In this document: one piece after another, positions 35,338-43,337 of the stretch
Layout: each line of letters starts with the position of its first letter
Numbering within the stretch: position 1 is the first letter of the stretch
Assembly: GCF_014641075.1 (NCBI RefSeq)
Contig: NZ_BMHP01000003.1
Coordinates: forward strand, 124,001 to 188,000
DNA: 64,000 nt
Reading direction: 5' to 3'
Source: Paenibacillus nasutitermitis
GTDB taxonomy: Bacteria; Bacillota; Bacilli; Paenibacillales; Paenibacillaceae
Position numbers and translations under genes: made by a program
Notes under the pieces: generated by a model
Database searches by the model: none
Seen by the model: only the letters and a program-made list of their open reading frames with translations
Told to the model about the DNA's origin: nothing

Positions 35338-36318
35338 TCACAACTTCCCGTCCCTGCTATGTGTAACACGGTTTCTTCCGCTCTCTTTAGAGGCATAAAG
35401 GGCGCGATCGGCATTCTTCAGTATAGATTCAGCCGAATCCGCAGGCGTACAGGTGGCTATGCCGATACTCACCGTAACGCAGCCGGTTTCCCAAATCGAT
35501 GATGCTATCGTACGGCGTAAATTCTCGGCTGTAATCTTTGACTCGAGAGCATTCGTGCCAGGCAGAATAACGACGAATTCCTCCCCGCCATACCTGCATG
35601 CGATATCTTTAACGCCCGCATTTGCTTTCAAAATATCCGCTAATTGCTCCAGCACACGATCACCGGTCTGATGTCCGTAGGTGTCATTGATTTTTTTGAA
35701 GTGGTCAATATCCAGGATCAGCAAGGAAAAAGCGTCTCCGGTCGGCGTAAACCCGGCAATCAGCTCTTCCAGCTTTTCCTGCATAAACCTTCTATTCCTT
35801 AATCCGGTGAGCTTATCGGTATTGGATAATTCAACCAGCACCGCATTCATTCTGAGCAGTTCGGTTTGCTTGGTTTCAATTTCCTGATGAATGTCCTTTA
35901 ACTTTTCAAGTGCCCGGTCATTCTCCCAATAAGCGTCTTCGATCTGCTTCTTGGCGGATCTCAGTTCTTGTTCATATTCAATCCTTTTTCTCATCTGCAC
36001 CAGTATGCAATCAATCATCTCCACGCCCGCCTGATCGAACCGTCTTCCATTTAATAAATAGGGAACCGTCTCCCCGCTCTTGTGCTTTAAGCGAATAAAC
36101 AACTCTTCCACATGTCCATGCAGGTTAATATTCGGATAAAAGTAGGAATGGAAAACAAGCTTATTGGCCGTAGACATGATCGATTCAATGTGTTTGGTCA
36201 ATAAATCCGCTGAATCATATTCCATCCAATCGAGAAAGGTTTGATTTACTTTCGTGATATATCCCTGCTGCGTGATGGAAATGTATCCGCATGGCGCATT
36301 ATTCAGCCGCTCATCCAT
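35338..36318 (-). CDS. PAS-GGDEF diguanylate cyclase with an RsbP-type PAS domain
   Basis: 326 residues: N-terminal PAS (about 1-110; NNAPCGYISITQQGYITKVN), a coiled coil (115-160) and GGDEF (about 165-326) with the active-site motif RYGGEEFVVILPG and LRNRRFMQEKL. The inhibitory RxxD site is not conserved (GVKD at its position). The PAS and the hinge (CILVQMRKRIEYEQEL) closely resemble, from memory, the PAS of RsbP, the energy-stress phosphatase of Bacillus. It begins two bases after an RsbQ-like hydrolase gene, the partner of RsbP. So the likely role is c-di-GMP synthesis in response to a signal delivered by the hydrolase. Confidence 0.9.
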   Translation of the reverse strand: MDERLNNAPCGYISITQQGYITKVNQTFLDWMEYDSADLLTKHIESIMSTANKLVFHSYFYPNINLHGHVEELFIRLKHKSGETVPYLLNGRRFDQAGVEMIDCILVQMRKRIEYEQELRSAKKQIEDAYWENDRALEKLKDIHQEIETKQTELLRMNAVLVELSNTDKLTGLRNRRFMQEKLEELIAGFTPTGDAFSLLILDIDHFKKINDTYGHQTGDRVLEQLADILKANAGVKDIACRYGGEEFVVILPGTNALESKITAENLRRTIASSIWETGCVTVSIGIATCTPADSAESILKNADRALYASKESGRNRVTHSRDGKL

Positions 36319-36320
36319 CT

Positions 36321-37151
36321 CTAGCTACCTTCCAATAAGGTCTCATCCTGCCCCTTATTTTGAAGATAGTCTTGAATAAAACCAATGGTTTCCCCGGGAT
36401 GGCTGATATGCGGATAATGGCCTTTGGCCTCCATTAACTGAAACGTACTATTTCTCAGATGACGGTGCAAATATTCCCCCGCTTCTAGGGGTACGATGCT
36501 GTCATCCGAGCATTGCAGGATGAGTGTCGGAACAGTGGCTTGGGATAAATCCTTCCGATGATCCGATAGAAAGGTAACTTCAGCAAATTCCCTTGCGATG
36601 ACAGGATCTGCCGAAATAAAGCTTCGTTCCAGCTCCTTCGATAATTGGGGAAGCTCCGGATTATTCATGGCAAGCGGCGCCATGAAGCTGGCCCACCCTG
36701 CGAAATTCATCTCCATCATGTCCAGCAGCTCTGTAATATCGCTCTTGTCGAAACCGCCGTGATAATCATCGGTGTTCAAATAACAAGGGGAAGGTCCGAT
36801 CATAATCAACCGGTCAAAATATTCCGGCCGCTCAATGGATGCCAGCATCCCGATCATAGAGCTGATCGAATGGCCGATAAAGATAATATTTTTCAGCTCA
36901 TGCGTTTCAATGATATCCAGAACGTCCTGCACATAGCCTTGGAGGGAATCATATTTTTCTGTTTGATAGGCTTTTAGATCCGAATGACCAGAGCCGACAT
37001 AATCAAACAGGACAATTCGATACTTCTCCTCAAATGAAGGCGTGATATATTTCCACATGCTCTGGTCGCAGCCGAACCCATGTGCAAAAACAAGCGTACG
37101 TTCTCCATTTCCAATTACGCTCACATTATTCCGTACATCAATGTTGTTCAT
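36321..37151 (-). CDS. RsbQ-like alpha/beta hydrolase
   Basis: 276 residues with the RsbQ/KAI2/D14-type layout: VIGNGERTLVFAHGFGCDQS at the start, nucleophile elbow GHSISSM (Ser95), acid in LILQCSDDSIVP and base in AKGHYPH, no signal peptide. RsbQ in Bacillus is needed with the PAS domain of RsbP to signal energy stress to sigma-B. Here the gene overlaps functionally and almost physically with a PAS-GGDEF gene (two-base gap), making a signalling pair. The small hydrophobic ligand of this family is unknown. Start ATG has AAGGGAGTC upstream. Confidence 0.88.
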   Translation of the reverse strand: MNNIDVRNNVSVIGNGERTLVFAHGFGCDQSMWKYITPSFEEKYRIVLFDYVGSGHSDLKAYQTEKYDSLQGYVQDVLDIIETHELKNIIFIGHSISSMIGMLASIERPEYFDRLIMIGPSPCYLNTDDYHGGFDKSDITELLDMMEMNFAGWASFMAPLAMNNPELPQLSKELERSFISADPVIAREFAEVTFLSDHRKDLSQATVPTLILQCSDDSIVPLEAGEYLHRHLRNSTFQLMEAKGHYPHISHPGETIGFIQDYLQNKGQDETLLEGS

Positions 37152-37253
37152 CTGGATGACTCCCTTTGTTTTTTCGTTCTCTTCATTTTGAAGGGATTAT
37201 CGATAAATATCAAGGTCATTTTCCATAAAGGCCCATAGGTTCGCCTGCTGCAC

Positions 37254-38489
37254 CTATTCTGGCACACCATACGAATAGTGCTCGACCGACACCGTTTCTG
37301 CCCCGTGTGCGGAAGCGAACGCTTCCAGCTCTTTATGTATGTTAATACTCAGATTTTCCGTGAAACCGATACCTGGATCGATTTGCAGCAATTGCACGGA
37401 CAGGTGTTTTTGTTTTTTATCCAGACGCGGGTCCATGCGGCCAATCAAGCGGTCTCCGACTAATATAGGCATCGCATAGTAACCGTATTTGCGTTTGTCG
37501 ATGGGCGTGTAAATTTCCCAGCGGTATACAAAATCAAATAAATCCTCCAACCGCTTGCGGCTCCATAATAAATTATCGAGAGGCGGGAGGAAAGAAACCG
37601 GCTCGTTCTCATTCTCCTGATCCTCCAGTATGTCCGCCTCTTCCTGATGTGCCAAAAGCCGCTCCCTGTCCGAAGATAAAATATAATAGGGCTGTTTAAG
37701 TCCTTCGACCAGGACAGGCACGACTTCTCCCGACTCGACATGCCGGTCGATCGTATCCCGCCTGCCTTTCGCACTTAAACGCTGCCATCCCAAACGGGCA
37801 TCGCCAGGCTCAAATACGCGATAGGCGCGGAAGTATTTGCGCATCATCTGATCAAGCGCTTCGGAGGTGTCCATTTGCTCCGCTTCTTGCTGCAGTTCAA
37901 CAGGAATACTGCGGCGAGTCACATCAAAAAGACGCTGATTTCCCGTTCTGCCGACGATTCTGATTTGCGCGGCATCCATTAATAAATTCAGCGCATGCGA
38001 CGTGGCTTTGGTTTTGGCGTTTGTGTTGTCCCAATACCCGTGCACCCGCTCATCGGATTCAAATGATTTTGCAAGAAGCGGTCCTTCGCTTTCCAGCTTT
38101 TGCAGCACCTGTTCGACGACTGACTGAATCTTCACCAAATGGTCTGCTGTCCGCTCCCGATGATGCTGGCGAACCGGTTCAAATATAGGGTAATGATGCA
38201 TGGGTATGATGCAGGCCGCATTGGCGAAATATTCAAAAACTTCGTTTTCCCGCAGCAGGTCGCTTAATAGGCCCTGCTCGTAGCCGGCAATTCTTGCCGC
38301 CAGCGCAAGATGCTGATTGGGGCCTACGGCAGATACCGGGTCGATTTGAATGCATTCCAACTGCCGGATGACATCCAGCACATGTTGGCGCCCAAGCTCG
38401 GCTGAACGTTCCGCACGGGGCTTAAGTAGAAGCTGGGTCTCCAGCAGAAAGCGCCGGAGCGTCCGTTTCGTCGTCTGTATCGGAATCAT
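37254..38489 (-). CDS. Winged-helix DNA glycosylase-like protein (AlkX/YcaQ family)
   Basis: 411 residues of the HTH_42 family, with tandem winged helices and a beta barrel. The catalytic loop reads CIQIDPVSAVGPNQH: the QxD form (Gln48-Ile-Asp50) typical of the YcaQ/AlkX branch rather than the QxQ form of AlkZ. YcaQ unhooks nitrogen-mustard interstrand crosslinks. Conserved motif PPLDNLLWSRKRLEDLFDF and GDRLIGRMDPRLD are present. ATG at 38489 follows GCAGGAGGG; upstream residues of the frame are excluded. Confidence 0.87.
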   Translation of the reverse strand: MIPIQTTKRTLRRFLLETQLLLKPRAERSAELGRQHVLDVIRQLECIQIDPVSAVGPNQHLALAARIAGYEQGLLSDLLRENEVFEYFANAACIIPMHHYPIFEPVRQHHRERTADHLVKIQSVVEQVLQKLESEGPLLAKSFESDERVHGYWDNTNAKTKATSHALNLLMDAAQIRIVGRTGNQRLFDVTRRSIPVELQQEAEQMDTSEALDQMMRKYFRAYRVFEPGDARLGWQRLSAKGRRDTIDRHVESGEVVPVLVEGLKQPYYILSSDRERLLAHQEEADILEDQENENEPVSFLPPLDNLLWSRKRLEDLFDFVYRWEIYTPIDKRKYGYYAMPILVGDRLIGRMDPRLDKKQKHLSVQLLQIDPGIGFTENLSINIHKELEAFASAHGAETVSVEHYSYGVPE

Positions 38490-38526
38490 TTTTGTCCCTC
38501 CTGCAACGAGTAGAATCCCTATCACA

Positions 38527-38904
38527 TCATGGTCTTTTTTCTGATTTGTTTTTTGCTTTCCCGATATTCTCAGAAGCTCTGAATTTAACGATCCTGCTTA
38601 TTAATTCATAAGGAAGGGGCTTGTCTATAGGAAATTGAATGGAGCCTTTTGCCCCTTTATAGATCGACAATTCCTGTTTAAACGCCTCAATCCCGCTTGG
38701 GGCCGGGTAGAATCCGATATGATTTTTGTATGCGGCAAAATGCACCAAATTTCCATGCAGCACAAACGTCGGCATCTGATAGCTTATTTTTTCCTTGGCT
38801 TCCGGGGCAGACTCTTTGATCACTTTTCTTAATGTTTGCAGCATTTCCTGCACCTTCGGAGGGAATTCTGAAATATACGCATTGATTAAATCAGTATCTT
38901 CCAT
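38527..38904 (-). CDS. DUF1801 family protein (YdhG-like, putative iron chaperone)
   Basis: 125 residues with the DUF1801 pattern: LINAYISEFPPKVQEMLQTL, KISYQMPTFVLHGNLVHFAA and HIGFYPAPSGIEAFK. The family has a frataxin-like fold and is annotated as an iron chaperone in some genomes, with weak experimental support. ATG at 38904 follows GGAGGAG. Downstream of a small winged-helix gene in the same direction. Confidence 0.88.
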   Translation of the reverse strand: MEDTDLINAYISEFPPKVQEMLQTLRKVIKESAPEAKEKISYQMPTFVLHGNLVHFAAYKNHIGFYPAPSGIEAFKQELSIYKGAKGSIQFPIDKPLPYELISRIVKFRASENIGKAKNKSEKRP

Positions 38905-38931
38905 CGTTTCTCCTCCTCCTATGTCATTGGT

Positions 38932-39168
38932 TCAGTTCTCGCCAGATTCCGATTCCTTTATAGCCGTACCATCCGCGGTTAATCGGTACATGCCGAACAT
39001 AACGGGATTCGCTTGCACCCATCCTTCTTGCATGAAATCTTTCAGCGTCTGATTTACACCGGTTAGATCTCCCCATTCTTTCGGAAGCTGCTCGGCAATT
39101 TGCAGCGGTGTCTGCCATTCCGTGGTCAATGAAACCAACAAGGTTTGTTGTTTTGGGGACAGGTTCAT
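38932..39168 (-). CDS. Small putative winged-helix protein
   Basis: A 78-residue protein (NLSPKQQTLLVSLTTEWQTP, TPLQIAEQLPKEWGDLTGVN) that looks like a single winged helix without other domains. ATG at 39168 has GGAGGAAGAAACG upstream, and the gene is 27 bases from DUF1801, suggesting an operon. No specific function known to me. Confidence 0.65.
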   Translation of the reverse strand: MNLSPKQQTLLVSLTTEWQTPLQIAEQLPKEWGDLTGVNQTLKDFMQEGWVQANPVMFGMYRLTADGTAIKESESGEN

Positions 39169-39227
39169 CGTTTCTTCCTCCTGTTATTTACAAGTCATGT
39201 TCAATCTCTGAGAATGAAACGATAGCA

Positions 39228-39704
39228 TTAATTATAGGACATCCATACCGTATTTCCCACAGCCTCAAAGCCCTGTTTAAACCAAAAATTCCGGGATTTA
39301 TCCAGGGAATAAACGCATATTTTTTTATTGGGATATTTCCCTTTGAGCCAATTAATAAAAAAAGCGGCATAACCCTTGCCTTCAAAGTCCTTTAATACAT
39401 CCAGGGCTTCAATAAAAACAAGATCGGTTTTGTTGTTGAATTCCGTATAGAAGTCCTTTTCCAGATATCTCTCATCCTCATGGAAATAATCCTTTTCGGC
39501 CTTCTGAATCAACTGCTTCCCATGATTGTATTCCCAAACCACGCCGTACCCGGCTATTTCGCTGTCTGCCTCGATGATATAGATCTCTTCCGGTAATTCC
39601 GATTGGTCTTTTCGGCTTAATTCCCCTGCATGATACCCGGATTTTAATTCGCTTAACAGGGTCTGCATGTCCTCATTGAATGGTTTGGCGGCAATTACAG
39701 GCAT
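39228..39704 (-). CDS. GNAT family N-acetyltransferase
   Basis: 158 residues; N-terminal ISEL-like strand pair then DLVFIEALDVLKDFEGKGYA (motif A with FEGKGYAAFFINWL) and a final strand FWFKQGFEAVGNTVWM. Complete, ATG after AAGGAGAT. Substrate unknown. Confidence 0.8.
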   Translation of the reverse strand: MPVIAAKPFNEDMQTLLSELKSGYHAGELSRKDQSELPEEIYIIEADSEIAGYGVVWEYNHGKQLIQKAEKDYFHEDERYLEKDFYTEFNNKTDLVFIEALDVLKDFEGKGYAAFFINWLKGKYPNKKICVYSLDKSRNFWFKQGFEAVGNTVWMSYN

Positions 39705-39766
39705 TTTTTATCTCCTTTTTATGGTTTCATTTATCTATTCTCCATTGTATCCTACAGATCCCGTTA

Positions 39767-39813
39767 AAAATACAGCCGGGAGCAAGCGAATGGATTTCGC
39801 ATGCTCCCGGCTG
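39767..39813 (-). terminator. Strong leftward hairpin terminator
   Basis: CAGCCGGGAGCA (39773-39784) pairs with TGCTCCCGGCTG (39802-39813), extended inward by GCGAA/TTCGC across one mismatch; reading leftward it is followed by TATTTTTAA. It lies upstream of the GNAT gene on the same strand, so it ends transcription of something once present to its right. Confidence 0.7.
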
Positions 39814-39945
39814 GATGAAGATCTTTCCTTAAACAAGCTTGCGGAAGTGGTATACTAGAATCCTTCCTGCCTTCCAAGGTTATTCAAGCAAATGACCGGC
39901 CACGGCCTTGCCGAATTTATTGCCAAGCAAAGAATCGAGTTACAA
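39814..39945 (+). pseudogene. Relic of a YesN-type AraC helix-turn-helix domain
   Basis: One frame reads DEDLSLNKLAEVVY, then an amber codon at 39856-39858, then NPSCLPRLFKQMTGHGLAEF and IAKQRIEL, the start of the DNA-binding domain of YesN-like response regulators with consensus LxxNPxYLSRLFK. The N-terminal receiver and the C-terminal half of the domain are missing and the DUF1697 gene follows directly. This is a decayed regulator, not a gene. Confidence 0.65.
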
Positions 39946-39972
39946 ATTCAAACAAAAGAAAGCGGTGACCAA

Positions 39973-40527
39973 ATGACCCTTTATATTGCTTTGCTGCGCG
40001 GCATCAATGTAGGCGGAAACAACAAAATCAAGATGGCGGAATTAAGGGAGGCGCTGGAATCGCTCGGATTGTCCCGGGTCCAGACGTATATTCAGAGCGG
40101 GAATATATTATTTGAAGATGATAGGGATGAGGCCCTGCTGCGCCGCCTGATTGAACAACTCATAAACCAAAGATTCGGCCTCACCATCAAAGTCATTCTC
40201 CGAACGTCCGAGGAGTTAATGAAGATAGTAGACAATTGCCCCTTCTCAGACCAGCAAATTGCCGAAGCAGAAGCCGCCTCGGAGGCCGTGTGTTTATATG
40301 TTTCCATGCTGCTTGAGGAACCGTCCACGGACCGGATGGAGAAGCTGAAGGCGTTCGATACCAAGGGCGATCAATATCATTTAGAAGGAAGGGACCTCTA
40401 TCTTTTATATGGCCAGAGCATACGCAATTCCAAGCTTTCGGCCCAGGTGGAGAAGATGGGGGTGCCGTCTACCGTACGCAACTGGAAGACGATCAACAAG
40501 CTCGTCGCATTGTGTAAAACGTACTGA
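39973..40527 (+). CDS. DUF1697 family protein
   Basis: 184 residues starting TLYIALLRGINVGGNNKIKM, the family signature, with VQTYIQSGNILFEDD and VEKMGVPSTVRNWKTINKLV. Function unknown. The frame extends upstream to 39892 through the AraC relic; ATG at 39973 is chosen by homology, with the weak site GCGGTGA before it. Confidence 0.88.
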   Translation: MTLYIALLRGINVGGNNKIKMAELREALESLGLSRVQTYIQSGNILFEDDRDEALLRRLIEQLINQRFGLTIKVILRTSEELMKIVDNCPFSDQQIAEAEAASEAVCLYVSMLLEEPSTDRMEKLKAFDTKGDQYHLEGRDLYLLYGQSIRNSKLSAQVEKMGVPSTVRNWKTINKLVALCKTY

Positions 40528-40571
40528 AAGAGGAAAATTCTCGAAACTTTAGCCATAAGTCGAAAAAGCGC

Positions 40572-40620
40572 AAAAAAAGAACCTCCGACTCCCACTGACT
40601 ACGTGGCGATGGAGGTTCTT
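40572..40620 (-). terminator. Intrinsic terminator between convergent DUF1697 and hydrolase genes
   Basis: AAGAACCTCC (40577-40586) pairs with GGAGGTTCTT (40611-40620). Reading leftward it is followed by T7, terminating the hydrolase operon; the plus-strand side can also fold. Confidence 0.8.
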
Positions 40621-40624
40621 CGAT

Positions 40625-41512
40625 TTATGATTTCAGAAAATCTTCTAGCAATGCAAGCACTTCTTGGTGATGACTTACAGGCAGGAAGTGGTCGCTATTC
40701 GGCACTATTGCCAAGTACCCTTTCGGAAGCAGCTGGTATACATCGAGGAGATGGCCCAGATCAACAGTATCGTGATCGCCGGCCATGACCAGGAATGGAA
40801 CTTGGATATGGCGAAGCCGTTCGGTTGAAATTCCTTGGTAGGCTATCCCCATCTCACGAACTTTTACAACAACCGCGGACCATTGCTCAGGCTTCGGTGA
40901 CAGTTTATCGTATGCGTCCTTCAGCGATGGAGGCGCAAAGTCGTCCGGTATGCTAATAAAGCCTTTGTAGCCCTCATCGGTGAAGGCAGATTCAATCGGT
41001 CCGAAATGTGCGCCGGTTACCGCCACCTTGCCCACAAATTCAGGGTGACGGACTGCTATCTGGCTTGCGATCACGCCGCCCGTGCTCCAGCCGAAGAAAT
41101 CCGCTTTCCTCACGCCTAACTGATGAAGTAATGCTGCCGTATCGTCCGCCATCTGCTCATAGCTCAGCGGACGGTCAATGTCAGCCGTGCGGCCGTGGCC
41201 TTGCTGTTCAACGATAATGACAGGGCGACCTTTGGCAAGATCCGGAAGCAGCTGCCCAAATGAGCTATCCGCGTTCATAAATGCACCGTGAAGGAGAACG
41301 AGCGGCATTCCGCCGTTTCTCCTGCCGTTTTTCCCGCCGTATATTTCGTAGTACATGTCAAGCCCGTTGACTTCTGCATAACCGGTTTGCTTTTTTATCG
41401 TTTCGATGGCCGGTTGTTTCGCCGGTACCGCGCTGATTGGGCTTGGAGACATCCATTCGAAAGCGGCAATCGCGACTGCGACGAGCAGAGCGATTATTCG
41501 TTTTTTGATCAT
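40625..41512 (-). CDS. Exported or membrane-anchored alpha/beta hydrolase
   Basis: 295 residues with a signal peptide (IALLVAVAIAAFEWM, about 6-25) followed by an alpha/beta hydrolase: GMPLVLLHGAFMNADSSFGQ, nucleophile elbow FFGWSTGG (GWSTG in place of GxSxG), acid in VMAGDHDTVD and base in PNSDHFLPV. Its ATG overlaps the stop of the DHFR-like gene (ATGA, 41509-41512), so the two are translationally coupled. Substrate unknown. Confidence 0.85.
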   Translation of the reverse strand: MIKKRIIALLVAVAIAAFEWMSPSPISAVPAKQPAIETIKKQTGYAEVNGLDMYYEIYGGKNGRRNGGMPLVLLHGAFMNADSSFGQLLPDLAKGRPVIIVEQQGHGRTADIDRPLSYEQMADDTAALLHQLGVRKADFFGWSTGGVIASQIAVRHPEFVGKVAVTGAHFGPIESAFTDEGYKGFISIPDDFAPPSLKDAYDKLSPKPEQWSAVVVKVREMGIAYQGISTERLRHIQVPFLVMAGDHDTVDLGHLLDVYQLLPKGYLAIVPNSDHFLPVSHHQEVLALLEDFLKS

Positions 41513-42087
41513 TTTACAACCTCATAATGAAGTCTCGTGGAGCCGCTCTTTTCATAAAGTTGGGTACCGATGAGCTTCAAGTCGTTCCTTGCTGCAATGT
41601 TATCCAGATATCTCTTGCCGCTCCCGAGGACGACTGGATGGATAATCATGCTGATTTCGTCCACGAAACCGGCATTTAATAAACTCTGCACGAGGACGGC
41701 ACTCCCCGGAACGATGATATTGCCTTTGATCTCGCTCTTAAGCGCAGCTACACGTTCATTCAAATCGCCGGACAGCAGGGAGATCGTGTCGCTGAAGTCC
41801 CCCCATTGCGCTTCCATTTGCTCGCGATTGCCCGTGGCCACATACTTGGGCGTCTTGTTCATGGCATCGGCCCACTCCCCCTCCTGGAATGGCCAATAGG
41901 TCGCAAGGCCCTCGTAATTAACCCGCCCCATCAAGATGGCGTCAGCTTTCTGGAACATGGCCAGGTTGTCTGCCGTGGAGTCTACGATTCCAGGCATTGC
42001 CCAGCTCACCATGTTGTTCTCGTCACCTTGCGGCCCTGTATAGATACCATCCAACGTGCAGCTTACTGATGCAATAATTTTACTCAT
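41509..42087 (-). CDS. Dihydrofolate reductase-like (RibD C-terminal) protein
   Basis: 192 residues of the RibD_C family (YwjB/YyaP-like): KIIASVSCTLDGIYTGPQGD, ADAILMGRVNYEGLATYWPF, GNIIVPGSAVLVQSLLNAGF and EISMIIHPVVLGSGKRYL. It binds NADPH by family; natural substrate not known. ATG at 42087 follows GGGGAGA. First gene of a two-gene operon with the exported hydrolase. Confidence 0.9.
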   Translation of the reverse strand: MSKIIASVSCTLDGIYTGPQGDENNMVSWAMPGIVDSTADNLAMFQKADAILMGRVNYEGLATYWPFQEGEWADAMNKTPKYVATGNREQMEAQWGDFSDTISLLSGDLNERVAALKSEIKGNIIVPGSAVLVQSLLNAGFVDEISMIIHPVVLGSGKRYLDNIAARNDLKLIGTQLYEKSGSTRLHYEVVK

Positions 42088-42227
42088 ATCTATCTCCCCG
42101 ATTCTTATTCATTTGGTTGACTTTAATTTGTTATATGTTATATTTGCACTGCAGAAGCAAACCTCATGGATCTTCCGGCCGTGCAGCATCTCCCAATGAC
42201 TTGCGGCGGGGACCCCGGAGGTTTTTT

Positions 42228-42728
42228 TCATTTGAATGCAAATAAATTTGCAGCAAGCTTATCTAACGACTGGTTCATCCCCATGATGGCGTATTTCATC
42301 ATCTCTCCGGCTGTCCATCCGTACTCCGTAATTTTAAGCTCCGTTCGTTCGCCTTTAGCGTTGAATTCGATAACGAACTCGATATTCGCCGGAAAATCCG
42401 ACGGGACGCCCGCTCGAACCTGATCGATGGCGTTACCATCTCGGTCGGATAAGTATGATGAGAATTCAAGCCGCTTCATCGGCACGATTTTCTTATACAC
42501 GCCAGCCGAATACGACTCCAAGCCGCCGTGCGTATCCGGAGCGCGCATGCAGAACACGTATTTCCCGCCTTCGCGAAAATCGACCTCGCAGCGCGGCGAG
42601 GTATAGTGCGTTGGCCCCCACCATTTCATGAGCAGCGTCGGATCCGTCCAAGCTTTCCAAAGTAGTTCTACCGAATAATCATACTCTCGCGTAATGACAA
42701 TATCTTGCTTGTTGGAACGTTCAGTCAT
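42228..42728 (-). CDS. SRPBCC (AHSA1-type) domain protein
   Basis: 166 residues with the hydrophobic-ligand-binding AHSA1 pattern: ITREYDYSVELLWKAWTDPT, LLMKWWGPTHYTSPRCEVDF and GWTAGEMMKYAIMGMNQSLD. Typically encoded with an ArsR-type regulator as here (12-base gap). Role unknown, possibly binding of an aromatic or lipid ligand. AGGAGA precedes the ATG. Confidence 0.9.
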   Translation of the reverse strand: MTERSNKQDIVITREYDYSVELLWKAWTDPTLLMKWWGPTHYTSPRCEVDFREGGKYVFCMRAPDTHGGLESYSAGVYKKIVPMKRLEFSSYLSDRDGNAIDQVRAGVPSDFPANIEFVIEFNAKGERTELKITEYGWTAGEMMKYAIMGMNQSLDKLAANLFAFK

Positions 42729-42740
42729 CGGACAGTTCTC

Positions 42741-43079
42741 CTATTCCTTATGATTGTTTTTCAGTTTATCCGTTTCATCCTTCAACACGGCGTCCAGCGC
42801 ATCCAGTCGGCTGCTCCAGCGCCGTCTCATGTTATGGACCCATGCTTCCAATTCAGCCATGCCCTCGGTGCTAATCCGATATATGCGCTGTTGCGCTTTT
42901 TTCTCCACTTGCACCAAATTCGCTTCTCGAAGAATTTTCAGATGCTGGGAAATGGCCTGAGGACTGGACTGGAATTGGTTGTGAATGTCCGATGCGGGGT
43001 ATCCGTCGTTGTCCGCCAGCATTTCCAAAATTTTTCGTCTGGTTGGATCAGCCAAAGCCGAGAATATATCTGCCGGCAT
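42741..43079 (-). CDS. ArsR-type winged-helix regulator
   Basis: 112 residues: FSALADPTRRKILEMLADND and QAISQHLKILREANLVQVEK form the DNA-binding winged helix. The metal-binding CxC motif of classical ArsR is absent, as in the SdpR/AHSA1-linked branch. It is the first gene of an operon with the SRPBCC protein; AT-rich inverted sequence TTAATTAATTATTTAATT at 43191-43209 lies in the promoter region and may be its site. GGGAGGAG precedes the ATG. Confidence 0.9.
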   Translation of the reverse strand: MPADIFSALADPTRRKILEMLADNDGYPASDIHNQFQSSPQAISQHLKILREANLVQVEKKAQQRIYRISTEGMAELEAWVHNMRRRWSSRLDALDAVLKDETDKLKNNHKE

Positions 43080-43337
43080 CTATCGTTTCGCTCCTCCCTT
43101 CTTTTCTTTTTAATAAATCGAACTCTTCGTCTTGTCGATTGTTTTTCGTCCGCATATCTATAATGCACTATTTTATTTATAAAGTAAACACTTAATTAAT
43201 TATTTAATTGATAAAGGCTTGGATGTACAGACAGAATGACTTGGATACTGTCACTGCATCTGCCAACGAGGACACCGCGGCTGGGGGATGAAACAATCTT
43301 ATTTTATTTCTTTTATGGCTCCAGTTCGAATGGGGAA

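Noticed and set aside
42130-42227. CCGG-rich hairpin with T7 between the DHFR-like and SRPBCC genes
   Set aside because: The T-run is on the plus strand, where no gene is transcribed; the stem is interrupted.
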